NCBI GenBank assembly: GCA_029531795.1
Contig: JAPEIS010000009.1
Location: 1,984,001 to 2,048,000 of the forward strand
Direction: 5' to 3'
Source of the DNA: Sclerotinia nivalis
Taxonomy: Eukaryota; Ascomycota; Leotiomycetes; Helotiales; Sclerotiniaceae
DNA length: 64,000 nt
The first letter of the stretch is position 1. Every line of letters begins with the position of its first letter. The notes under the pieces are model-generated. The model made no database searches, was not told the origin of the DNA, and saw only the letters and a list, made by a program, of their open reading frames with translations. The translations under genes were made by a program, and so were the position numbers. Shown here piece by piece: positions 12,416 through 24,100 of this stretch.

Positions 12416-13190
12416 TCATAAAAAAAACTCACTATCAACAAGCCCGGACCACTTCTCCTTCAAAAACTCAACAACAGCATCGGGACCCTTTTCGACTTGT
12501 AAACCGTGCGGTATAGCCATGGTTTTGATGCCGGGCTTGGTGGTTTGCGCGATGGATTGGATTTCGGTGGATTCGGTGGGGGTCCACATTGAGGCTACGA
12601 ACTGGGGGAGGGAGATTAGGTTAGGTTAGGTGGTGGGATTGGGGGAGGGGGATGAGACATACTAAAACATCTGGTTGTTGCTCTTCGACCATTGCTTTTA
12701 CGTCTTCTATTCCTGTGAGATATTTAGCATTGGTACTCAGTCTCTCAAGTCATCATCTGATTCCAATTCACGTGCTACTTTCTTCCTCAAGTTCAAGTGT
12801 TTCATTCAATCCTCTGTATGACGCAAACGAGGATCTTGTATGTTCTGAAACTCCGTGGACTGCAACAGTGAGACTTCACTTGACGGGCAGTCGGCATTGG
12901 GCAACTTTCCAGATCGGACTACTCATCCAATCTCATGCCAAAACTCCAAAACCAGTTTCCCGCTCTCGTCCCTCATGCTTTCCTGTCCTATTGAAAACCT
13001 AAACTCGACCCTCACAGCAACCATCAAACAGGCAAATAAGGAGTTATGAATCAAACTCACGTTCAGCATTCTTGACATATTCAATAGTATAATCCTCCTT
13101 AACATCTTCGACCAGTCTTCCGATCAAAATCTTTGCCCTTGCTGGGACTTTGTTCACTGTACAGAGCTTATAGGGGCCTTTTGGTGCCAT
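12416..13190 (-). CDS. Small conserved fungal protein of unknown function
   Basis: Three exons on the minus strand: 13190-13061, 12712-12663, 12601-12416, giving 121 aa starting MAPKGPYKLCTVNKVPARA. Donors are GTGAGT and GTATGT; the first intron is 348 nt. The product alternates hydrophobic strands and helices (ILIGRLVEDVKEDYTIEYV, then VKAMVEEQQPDVLFVASMW), resembling a small alpha/beta fold that binds or senses a small molecule, but I cannot name a family. I remember similar roughly 110-aa proteins as widespread hypothetical proteins in filamentous fungi. The last codons (SEFFL, stop TGA) lie on a GTGAGT-like sequence, so a further downstream exon is possible. Confidence 0.65.
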
Positions 13191-14160
13191 TATGAATATA
13201 TATTCTGAGAGAGAAGATGGAGAATATGATGAGAAATGTATATATTTGATATCGATATGATTTAAGAGAGCTTTGGAGAGTATTCTAATAAGGAGAAGGG
13301 AAATCAATGAGTACGTACTTAATATCCCGAGGTCGGAATTCTATATATGTTAGAAGATGGTGATGGTGGACGGTGGGGAGTGTGGGGATTAATTATGGAA
13401 GTGGTATGAGAATGAGGGGCACGGGAAAGATGATCGGGAAATTTTCGGGAGGGGTAATTTATGAGTGTCGTTTTGTGTAAGTGTGGGGACAGGGATTTAT
13501 TTTTGGATGATGTTCTTGAATCATATCAATTGATGGTACAAACATGTACAGATACAACAAAATCAGTATCTCAGATTCTCATCGGCGTTTTAGAAAAGCC
13601 TCCAGAATCATTTGAAGACGTAATGAGAGCAATATGACGCATAATACCTCAATTGGGCCTTGGGGAAGATCCAAAAATTTGGCGATAAGATGAAGGGGTA
13701 AAAGTAAGAGATAAACAATCCATCCATCCATGTATCCCACCAACCAATTTTCAATCTTGCATCGCCGTACTCGTACCTTTGCATTGCATGTTTGGTGTAC
13801 GAGTACTTTAATATATCTTCATGATCAACAATACATGAAGCACTGCATTGAAAATCCTTCATTGGTCCCTTTTTACTACCTTAAGATTCTAGCCAAGAAC
13901 CTAGAGCAGGTTCGATACTGCGTAATCTATGGTTACCGCGGCGTAGAGATCTATGCATGGCAGTATACGAGAATGGTCTTATCAGCTCAAACATACTTAC
14001 GGTGTTTGATTCTTTCTCGATGGATTATATCTCAATTCTCAGATTTATCATACAATGCGTAGGTGCGAATGTAGTCGTCCGTTGGATGTGTCAGGAATTA
14101 TGCTCAATAAGCATGCTGAATAAGCAAACTGTATATACACCAGATCAGAGTTTTCATATA
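13191..14160. other. Intergenic spacer leading into the repeat belt
   Basis: About 970 bp containing the promoter of the small minus-strand gene (TATA-like elements just upstream of 13190) and then sequence without coding signal. The unique, GC-balanced block ends here; repeats begin at 14161. Confidence 0.5.
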
Positions 14161-16029
14161 ACGTGGTTTATCATCATGTGGGCCATATCATCATGTGGGC
14201 CACTTTTACCTCAATTCGTACATTCAAATTCATATTATTCAACAATCACTAAGTCAATTGATTGAAACTATTAAGAATCTAATAATCTAGGATCTATTAT
14301 ATTGATTTGACAAGTTCTTGAATTATAATTTGGCTTTCCATATTTACTATAGTATCTACTAGAAGATGCTTTTCTATTAGAATTCCCTTTATTTTGATGT
14401 TCGTTGTATTGAATTTGAATATTAATCTTTTATTGAGATAATATATCTTTAGCTTTTTATTCAATAAGTATTCCTTCATTATGTAATTGAATCTTTTTAA
14501 CGTGTTGATGTTTGTTTAATATCTCATTTGCCCTTCGAAGTATACGATTCTTTACATTTAAAAGTGTATTTTCATAAGCTAATCTCTTTGTATTTTTAGT
14601 TAGAACTAATACAATCTCAAATATAGATGTAAAAAAGCTTGATTGATAACGAGCCATTCGAGATTTTACTAAAGTTGATTGTAAAAGAGCTTCAATTGGA
14701 TTGTAAAATGTTTGAGAAACCCAATAGTTTAAATCGATGGATGAAAGGGTAGGTGTACGAATTCGAATATCTAGTTTTGAGAGTATAGTTTGAAGATCGA
14801 ATGGTATTAGACCTGCTTTTCGAAAGCCAGCTTTCATATTCTGAACTGTAATTGATTATTGATATACAGCTTTGAAAGCTATAAAGAATTCAATCTTCGA
14901 GATATGGTTGATATAAGCCTTGATAAATCCTTCAATTTGATAACTATATGCCCGTTTCAATATACCAAAACATCTAATATCAAATAATTAAGTTAAGTAA
15001 TTTGAATACAATAGTAACTTTACTATTATTATATTATTTGACTTGCAATATAACTGAAAAGATATCGATTCGTAACTTTCATACCCATCTAGTACTAGCA
15101 TTCGATATTTACCCTTTGTTCGATGAATTGTATATTTATCGAAATGCTTTAACCATTCTAACCCTGTCTCATTATTCGTCCATCCATTAGAAATAGATTT
15201 AATAACCCAATCTACAGGAAAACCATTTTCTGTATACCAATTAGAAAAATGATATTGTCCTTGCACCACTAAAAATGGTAATATAATTTCCCCTTCCCCA
15301 TTACCACATATAATCGCTATAACCCACTCTTTATTGCCTAATTATATTGCCTTACTTCTACTATTTCGTTCAACATTAATTACAACCATTCCAAAGCATA
15401 TTATACCCATTATAAAACCGGTTTCATCGAAGTTATAGAAATCGCAATCCAGAATACTATATTTCACTCACATATTCGATACCAATCGAAACCATTCTTC
15501 AATAAACTTAGGATCTTTGTAGAGAGTTCTTTGAAAATCATAAACACAACTAAAACACATCTTTAATACTATATAACACTTTACAAATCGATAAACCCAA
15601 AACTTTCCAACTTTCTTTGCATCTTTTGATTCGAAAATATAATTCGCTATATCTTCCACACCTTTAAATTTAAATAAAAACCCTCTATTATCCATATCAA
15701 GTATATATTGAATAATCACTTTCTTTTCCAATTCTATAATCTTATAGATTTTGTATCGATATTCTATACAAAAGATAAAACCATCCATTCTATACTGAAT
15801 CGTTATACACAGAATATTATACAGTTTAACAGCCTTCCGAATGCTTAGTTTTTTGTCTTTTTGAATAGCTTCGATAACTAGAAAGATTCGTGCTTCTTTA
15901 TTATTCGTTTCCATCATAGATTGTTGATAAATCGCGTGTTGAAGTGAAAAGGTAATAATTGAAGTAAAAGTGGCCCACATGATGATATGGCCCACATGAT
16001 GATATGGCCCACATGATGATAAACCACGT
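14161..16029 (-). mobile_element. Degenerate pogo-type (Tc1/mariner superfamily) DNA transposon with TIRs and TA duplication
   Basis: Inverted termini ACGTGGTTTATCATCATG (14161 inward) and its complement ending at 16029, each flanked by TA, the target duplication typical of Tc1/mariner/pogo elements. The transposase reads on the minus strand in broken pieces: N-terminal helix-turn-helix segment (about 15995-15468, with SIRKAVKLYNI), DDE-domain segment (about 15269-14988, VLDGYESYES in place of the usual LDGHxSH) and C-terminal segment (about 14837-14457). Stops, frameshifts and high AT content fit RIP. Inside the ends a 17-bp unit (GGCCCACATGATGATAT) is tandemly repeated: two partial copies at the left end, three at the right. 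Confidence 0.85.
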
Positions 16030-17408
16030 TATAGTATACATATATATAATATTGACCTTTTCGATATAATACCCTTCCAATTGAACCGATAAGATTCCAC
16101 TGTGTTTATACTGTTGTTCTAACCTTGATAGATTATGAATCTGGTTAGTTCTAATATCTTATCGTTCAATATACTACAATGTTGTTATCAAATTCAACCC
16201 CGATGATGTGGGATTCTAAATTTGGAAAGATTGAGATTTATACAAATAGGAACTATACAAATTGATTCATAAGAGTCTTCTTTGCATTCAATATATCAGA
16301 AGTTTATAGTATTATCATCAACAATCTAATTCACCTAGAACCCTTTTTGTCAATTGAAGCAAATCAAATTGTAAGAGCTTAAATTGAAGCATAGAACAAA
16401 TATTATCGATCTGTTATTCAAATTATTATTGGCTTACTAGACAATATCTACAAAGCTCAAATACTGCCCTTTATCCAATCCAGGGATATCATTGGAGTTT
16501 AGAACTTTCTTACCTTCTCAAATCCGGTTCTGTAACAAATCTATCGCTATAATGTAATATACGAATTCTACAAAGAAAGCTTCGATTCTGCAATAGATAT
16601 AATTCGAGGCTTCTTTAACAGATTGCTCAATTGGCAAATTCAATTGATCGGTATTGCAAATCCTCTACTACAGCAATAGCGAATTCTTCAGGGGAGCCGG
16701 GCTAGCTAGACGGGTATAGACAGATCGACATTATGAAAGTATCGATTTATAAATAGAAATTATATAATATTATATCACGAGATAGTACGATCACAGAGTA
16801 TATGTTGAAGGGATCGAGGAGAAGATGGTTATATTGAAGTAGTAGAGTTAAGTGTTACGACCACGCAACAGTTTCGTCAAAACAAGAAACCTATACGGAG
16901 GCGTTCTCATTTCGAATCATCAGCGTAGGAACGTCATCGATCAGTTTGGAATGTTTAGTAAACAAGCTTCTTTGTATTGCTTATGAAAGGACAGGAATGG
17001 TGGCGAACTATAAGCGTTCTGATATCTCTTTATTGATTGAACTTAAAAGTAATAGCTTATTCATGATTAGAAAGGGTAATGAAAAGTTTGGCTACTGTTT
17101 TATGACTAATTGATTCTTTGCCTATGTGATCTTAACAATTAATTTATCGTTTTCCTCCTTCTATTTTACAAATACAGCTTTCTTGATTTGCAAATCGAAG
17201 ATAAGCTTCTAAATTATAATTTACAAATCGATTATCTTTATCTCTACTCTTATACTATACTTATAAAAAGAAATAAGATAATAATACCAAATCACAATAT
17301 CATTAACTACAATAGTAACGAATTCTTCAAGGGAGCCAAACTGGCTGAGCAAATACAAACAAAACAATATTATAGAAATATCAGTACAGATAGATAGATA
17401 CTATATAG
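16030..17408. repeat. RIP-degraded repeat sequence with LTR fragment
   Basis: AT-rich sequence with no usable frames. At about 16775-16840 lies the reverse complement of the LTR 3' end seen at 42190-42218 (TATCACGAGATAGTACGATC). 16851-17150 is an inverted copy of 60190-60480. Two related blocks (16665-16700 and 17305-17345, sharing GAATTCTTCA then GGGAGCC) each precede a TATCACGA sequence, consistent with internal-to-LTR junctions of minus-strand LTR elements. Confidence 0.6.
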
Positions 17409-17621
17409 TATCACGAAAACAATAAATAAAATAACAAATATAACTTTTATTAATAAAACATAACTTGAAGAACTACAATTCTACAAAAGAAACAGTTTCT
17501 TAAATACATTTGTATATAACACTAACCCCGACCGGGGCTAGCCTACACTTATCCGAGGACCGACCCCTATGGGTCGGAGCCCGAACGGTCTCCGTATACC
17601 CTATACGGGGACCCCGTGACA
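17409..17621 (-). repeat. LTR-like fragment, minus orientation
   Basis: On the minus strand it begins TGTCACGGGGTCCCCG at 17621 and ends GTGATA near 17409. The plus-strand sequence at 45483-45665 is a clear homologue (shared CGGTCGGGGTTAG/CGGTTGAGGCTAA and TTTTATTAATAAAAG blocks), here in opposite orientation. The end pair TGTCAC...GTGATA recurs at the other LTR-like pieces of this window. Confidence 0.6.
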
Positions 17622-17755
17622 GTCGTCTATATAAACAGCCCTCGATTCATATGATCGAAGGCAAATCATTCAATTCTACTTCACTCTAATCATCATAAAT
17701 ACCATCTATTCTCTGATCCCTGAAAGTGCTCTATAATCATACTATCCCGTGATAA
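17622..17755 (+). repeat. 3' half of an LTR, plus orientation, abutting the minus LTR head to head
   Basis: Resembles 42070-42218: both carry CTATATA, CCCTCGATT, ATCGA, TCATTCAA, then CTGATCCCT and end ATCATACTATCYCGTGATA. It directly adjoins the 5' end of the inverted fragment at 17621, which suggests a rearrangement or nested insertion. Confidence 0.6.
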
Positions 17756-17939
17756 AAAATAAATGATATTTTTAAAATAACAAAATAATATCAATTAATT
17801 AGAATATATCAAACTCTTTCTTTAATGAATTCCTAAAACTATCTATCTATTATTATTATTCAAATTAAAAGAGATCTACTAATCGTTAATTTATTAATTA
17901 ATACAATTGAGATTAACAATATTCTATTTGATTCGCTTA

Positions 17940-20620
17940 CAATTACAATTCGTTCAATCATCTTCTCTGAAGTTATAGTTCAAGATATCCAAACAACCAT
18001 TCTTCGTACAAGCAATACAGCGTCTGGTATTGACGAAATTCCAACCAAGATTCTACAGCTAGCATGGCCACAAATCGAACCTAGTATTTTACAGCTGTTC
18101 CGAAAATGCCTCGAGATCGATTATCATCCTGAATGCTTCCGTTCAGCAATTGTAGCGATCATCCCCAAACCGAATAAAACAGACAGAACGTTTCCAAAAT
18201 CCTATAAACTCATTACCCTGCTTTCTATATTAGAAAAAGGCCTTAATAGGTTGATTGCTAAGAAGATATCCTGGATAGCTATAACCTCCAAGATTCTCGC
18301 AAAGCAATAATTTGGAGCCCTTCCTTTTCGTTCGTCGATCGATCTCACAACTTGCTTTACACATGATGTCGAAATAGCTCTTAACTCAGGGTTAAAGGCT
18401 ACATTGTTAACTATGGATATCAAGGGTACTTTTGATGCTATTCTGCCAGGACGTTTGATCTGCTGGCTTAATGAGCAAGGATGGCCTGATAATCTAATTC
18501 GATGGATACAATCGTTTGCTACCAATCGTTCGATTCGAATTCGGCTCGATGATGAAACTGATCCTAGCACTAGTATTGGGTGTGGTCTGCTACAAGGTTC
18601 TCCAATCTCGTTCATTTTCTTTATACTATATATAGCATCTTTGTTTTGGTTAAGTAATCCTATTCAGAGATTTAGACGATATTGCATTTGTAGCTTTTTC
18701 CACAAATTTACAATCGAATTGTGATCAATTGCAATTAGAAATGCAAAAGGCCCTTGATTGAAATGAATCTGAGGGTATCATTTTCGATCCTAAGAAATCT
18801 GAATTAATTCATTTTTTTAGAGGGTCTAAGATAGGTATCGAAAACTATAATATCCATACCAACAATCTTATAATCGAAGAAAAACCAGGTTCATTTAGAT
18901 GGTTAGGGGTTTATTTCGATAGGGAGCTTAAATTCAAACCTTATATTTAGATTCTTTCAGCTAAAGCTCTCAAAATTGCAAATGCCCTTCGATTACTTAA
19001 CAAAACAATTCGAGGCATTCCACCAATCTTATTACAGAGAGCAATTACAGCCTGTGTTCTCAAAAAGTGCTATTTCGCAACTGAAACCTGGTGGCCTGGT
19101 CGGACCAGACTGAAGAAAAAGAATACAGTTTCAAATCAAGTAGATGGACATTTACAACTTTTAAACAAAGTTGTATTAACTAATGCTCGAGCAATCCTTC
19201 CAGTGTTTTATACAACTAATATTGCTGTTCTCTACAAAGAATCCAATCTGATGCCTCCCGAAATTGAACTCAATCTGATTTCACAAAGCTTTGCTGCTCG
19301 AACCGCCCGGCTTGATCCTGTGCATCCCCTCCGAACTCGAACCAAAAGGATTCTATCCAAAGCTAGGAATAATCAAACAACAGATTCAAGGTTCTCAAGA
19401 TTCATTCTGGCCTTACCGAAAGCTGAATATATCAACCCAATCGCTCTCCCCCCTTGGAAGATCAAAGAGCCCCGCCTTGCTATTGAGATTCGGATCAATA
19501 AGCCTTTCGATCGATCCAAAGAACAAATAGCTAAGGATTTCCAAAGTTTTATACCTACAATCCCAAGAAGCGATCTGCAGGTCTTTTCAGATAGTCCAAA
19601 AAGTGAAGCTTTTGATAGTACTATAGGTGCGGGATCTATTATATATCAATACAATTTACAATTGGATCAACAGATCTTTTCATTTGGCCGAAACATTAAG
19701 GTTTTTGATGCTGAAGCTACAGTAGCTTTAAAAGGCGTTCAAGTAGTTTTACTATTATTTTCAGCCAGATTCGTTACTGACCTTTAGATCTTCCTAGATA
19801 ATCTAGAAGTCGCTATACAGTTAGGGTCCCACTCGACAGGATCCTCCCAATCTATATTTGAGGATTTCTGCAAGGTAGCCTCGGCCTAACCATTCAGATC
19901 CCGTTTACTATATATCCGCTTTGGTTCAGTTCGAGTTCGATGGATTCCTGGGCACCTCAATATCCCTGGTAACGAGGTAGCGGATAAAGCGGCCAAAGAG
20001 AAAACAGCATTCCCTTCTTTGCTCGATACTATTTGCATATTTGCTTCCTTAAAAAGAATTGCTAAATCGAATACCAAATAAGCAAGAATAAGGTTATAGG
20101 CAATTATAGCCCTTACATATTACAATAATTTAGATATAAAATATAGCAACCGGATGGATATGCTCCATTTTGATAAAGGAACATTAGATTATATCTTAGC
20201 AGCTAGAATACAATATAGCGATTTTGCAGTATATCATATCCGATTCAATCATGAGGATGCCTACATATTATACTCATACAGAAAAGAAAAATCACCACTC
20301 CATTTCTACTTTTGCAAAATTGGAAAGGCTATTAAAACCCTTTCGGAAAAGCCACCATCCGAAGCTATCCCATAGCTCCTGGGCACCACTAAGGGAACCG
20401 CAAAGTTAGCCATCTGGTTTAAGCTCACAAGGTTCTATCAAGACATATGCCCTCGGTTTCCATTAGCCGAAGACAATCCAGATTGATAGGCTATTTCAAG
20501 CTCTATTATTTGTTTTCTTACTGTTTTGATTCTGTTTATATTTTACTTGTTTTAGGGCGTTTAGTTTAGTTTGGATCGGTGCTGGTTAAATTGGAGAAAG
20601 TTTTAAAAAAAAAAAAACCT
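17940..20620 (+). mobile_element. 5'-truncated Tad1-like LINE, ORF2 reverse transcriptase plus RNase H, broken
   Basis: Translated in pieces, the region gives a LINE-type reverse transcriptase (TASGIDEIPTKIL, then LLTMDIKGTFDAILP and GLLQGSPISFIFFILYI), a frameshift before the FLDDIAFV catalytic motif (about 18670), a linker (GSFRWLGVYFDRELKFKP), and an RNase H domain (VFSDSPKSEAF; FDAEATVALKG; FLDNLEVAI; WIPGHLNIPGNEVADKAAKE), followed by a C-terminal LLGTTKGTAKLAIW. Several in-frame stops interrupt it. No endonuclease domain precedes it, so it is 5'-truncated, as is common for LINEs. It ends in a 13-A tract (20606-20618). Tad1-clade elements in fungi carry this RT-RNase H order. Confidence 0.85.
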
Positions 20621-21180
20621 ATAACACTAACAAAATCATATCCAAAAAAAAATAAGGTTGTGGCGATGAGGGGAGAGGGATCAAGGACCGGGGGATCTAT
20701 CTATATTAGGGAGGACAACTGACATACCCGCCCGAGGGGATTAAATCGACAAGCGACGGCAATCATGTAAACCCTGCTGAAGCACCTAACATGTATAATA
20801 CTAATAAATTTAGATTAGCTAGTTAGAAACCCAGGGGCCTTCCTCCCCTGGCGTCCTTTGTCCCCACTGGGAATTGAAGGTTTAGTGCTTCGCACTAAAC
20901 CTCGGACGAAAAATATTACACACACACACACACACTCCGATGTAACATGAAAGATTATTGTGAATGCCACTGAATGGTGCCCAAACTGGAAGCTTGAAGA
21001 GTAGGCGGAAGATCACCGGGTGCTCGTTGAAGTGAAAAGAAGTTTAGGAAATGAAAATCTTTCTAGTACGGTAGTTAAGGGTCATCGCTCAACTATAATT
21101 CCATCTAATTTCATGATAAAAAGTCTTATTAGCAAGTACTGATGAAATTTCGAAAATCGAGAAGGCTCTAAATGAATGAC
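20621..21180. repeat. Spacer with hairpins and a CA microsatellite
   Basis: Between the LINE tail and the PKS stop codon. It contains CCAGGGGCCTTCCTCCCCTGG (about 20830-20850), a perfect 11-bp stem with 3-nt loop (AGGTTTAGTGC/GCACTAAACCT, about 20878-20902) and (CA)8 at 20921-20936. More GC-rich than the flanking repeats; no gene. Confidence 0.55.
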
Positions 21181-24100
21181 CTATTGGGAGCCCTCTGTGA
21201 GCCTCTTTTTTAAAACTTCCCCGGCTATATTACCCAACTCAGCAATTGTGCCGGAATTCATGATTTCCAAAACACTGATCTCAAACCTAAACATTTGTTT
21301 CCACCATCGGCGCAATTCAATTGCCATCAATGAATCTAAACCAACTTGTGCTAAGCTCAGTGATATATCGATCTCCTCTTCGGGTCTCATAATAAAATTA
21401 AAGATACATTTTCCGATTTCTCTTGCCAAGAACTCGATGCTCGACTTTTCGCTTAACAAATCGGGATAGTTATCAACGCGTGCGATAAACTCCTTCAGTT
21501 CACTCCAAATACTCGAAGTGGGCATCAATTTCTGACCCTTGGTGTTATGATATAAACCCATCCGTCGATCACGCCTCCAAGTCGCACGATTCGCTGGGTC
21601 ATCCAGCGGTAGCTCGGACAGAAGGCCCATGACGATATGACTAGTATTAGTCCAAGGCTTACCGCGTTGGTTATCGCTCTCATCACTCGTTCTAGGACTA
21701 GAGTTCGCTATTGCTAACTCCAAAAATTCCAGGAAAGTGCGTGAAGTCAGAAACCAGTGCCCTTGTGACTTGAGCTTCCTACGTGTATCGCTGTTTTCTG
21801 CAACAAATCCAACATCCTCAATTGGGCATACATTTAACACCGAGGCAGGTAGACCAAGGTTGTGCCGATACTGGCAAAAAGACTCCATAAAGGTGTTCGC
21901 TGCATTGTAGTTGCTCTGTCCTGGCTGATAATAGACAGTGCTCAGCGAGCTCGTCATGACAAAGAAATCCAAATTATTCCCTAACTTGTTATGGAGATTC
22001 CAAGCACCATCAACTTTGGGAGATATGACGTTGCTCCAATTATCGTATGTCATGTCAAGTACTGAAGCATCACGAAGCTGCATGGCGAGGTGAATCACAC
22101 CTTTGATCGGCGTTTTTGCTGCTTCGATAGCCCCGCAGATGTCCGATTCACTCTGTGCCAACCCTCGCTTTACGACTGTCATGCACCCCATACTTTCAAG
22201 CTCGGTAAATAGACGCTGGTCACTTGGCTTCGATCCTGAATTTGGTGACAGAAAAAGTAGATTGTGGACTCCTCGCTCGGCAAGCCACACTGCAATAGCT
22301 CTACCAAGACCTCCCAGCCCGCCGGTCATCATATAGGTAGCTTCTGGGTCAAATTGTATAGTGGCTCGAGTGATGGCACTCGGAACATCTGCCGTACTAT
22401 TACATTCAGATGTGACTGGAATAGGCATTGAGTGTAACTTAGAAGTGTACGAGCTTCCATTCTCTGTGCTTCGAGAATAACTCAAATACCTCTCTGAAAG
22501 ACTTGCAGTGTGCAATTCCTGCTGCAGTTCGAAAGGGCGATATCGTCCGACCTTCACCAGATTCTTATGAATAGCAAATTCTCGATCCGGAGCAAGATTG
22601 CCATGATCTTTCCATCCTCTTACCTTTTGGAAGACATCCATGACGAGCTTGGCAAAATTTCCAGTAATAGAGTCAACTTCCAAGGTCGTGATTGAAAGGT
22701 CGAGTTCGGATCGTGCCGTCCGGATCATCCCGAGGGATTGGCTGCTGGAAGGGTCAACAGAGTTGATTTGTGATGGAGGCATGAGCCAAAGGAGCTTTTT
22801 GTCGCCCAAATTTCGCAGCAAGTTTTGAAAGAGAACAAACTTGTCTGCACTGATGTTCTCAAAAAATCCTGCTTCCAGGTCAAAAGATGCGATGCAATCT
22901 CCTTCTACACGTGATGAATGATGAAGAGCAAGGAAACAAGCATCGTAGCCGTTTTGCCTGAAATATTCCCGTAGAGTCTGGTTGAAGCTCGCCTCGGGTT
23001 TCTCACAGAGAATGGCAATACTATTTTTCGGATTTTCCTCTTCACTCAGCTTTTGAGCTACAATCGTGGCACAATATTGATAAGGTTCTGTAGCGTCAAG
23101 TACAATATCGTTTGCTCCGCTGAAGCCTGCTGCTTTGAGTTCATTGTCCCAACGATCAATATTCACGTATGGCTCCCATTTGCGATTATCTGACTCTCCA
23201 AGCCACCATCCTGAGAAATTGCCGTATATATAATTAGGTGCTCGAAAGCTGGTGCAAAACTCTGTGAGAACGAGCTGGCCTCGAGGTAGTAACAATGGTT
23301 GTAGATTTTGGAGCGTTTGAGACAGACTTGGAGTTGCATGGACTACATTGGCAGCGAGGATTAAGTCATACGAGTTGGGCTCAAAACCTTGACTTAATGG
23401 GTCTCGGGAAATATCGAATACCTTGAATTCCATATTCATGGCGTTTGCAAAACGTTCACGAGCCTTGGGGAAAAAGCCAGCAGATATATCAGTGAATGTG
23501 TATTTGGAGTATTGTGGAAATTGGTCCGAGTTTTGCAGTCCCCGCAAGATGAGTTCCGTGGTGCCTCCGGTGCCGGCGCCAATCTCAAGTATGCGCAAGT
23601 CGGGCACTGTATCAGAAAGTGCACAGATGAAGTCACCATAATCGAAGCTGACTGCATCGTAAACGTGAGCGAGAGCGTTCTCTCGCAAGAGGAGCTCTAA
23701 AGTGTCAACTGATCCCGTAAAGATCTGTTGTATGTTGTTTCTGATTCGCATGATGGCCTCGACAAATGAAAACACCAGTGGAGAAGAATAGGCTACCTTG
23801 GTAAGGTCCTCTATTTTACGAAATCGCTCATCAGCAGAGAGAGAAACTAGCACTGATGTGTTTTCTAGTACGGGATGTTTATCCGCCAAAGCCTCATCAG
23901 TGATTTTTTCCAGCCAGGCGCGATATTTTACTAGATGAGGCATGCTTGGCTTCAGATCTCTCAACAGCTCACGGGACTCAACAACACATAGAAGTGCCAG
24001 CTCTTCTATTATCTGCTTGCCAGCATTGCTGGAGGTAGGTATTTTAACCAGGGAGGCCGCAGGCTGGAAGTCATAGTCGGTAACCCACTCGAGGCGTGCT

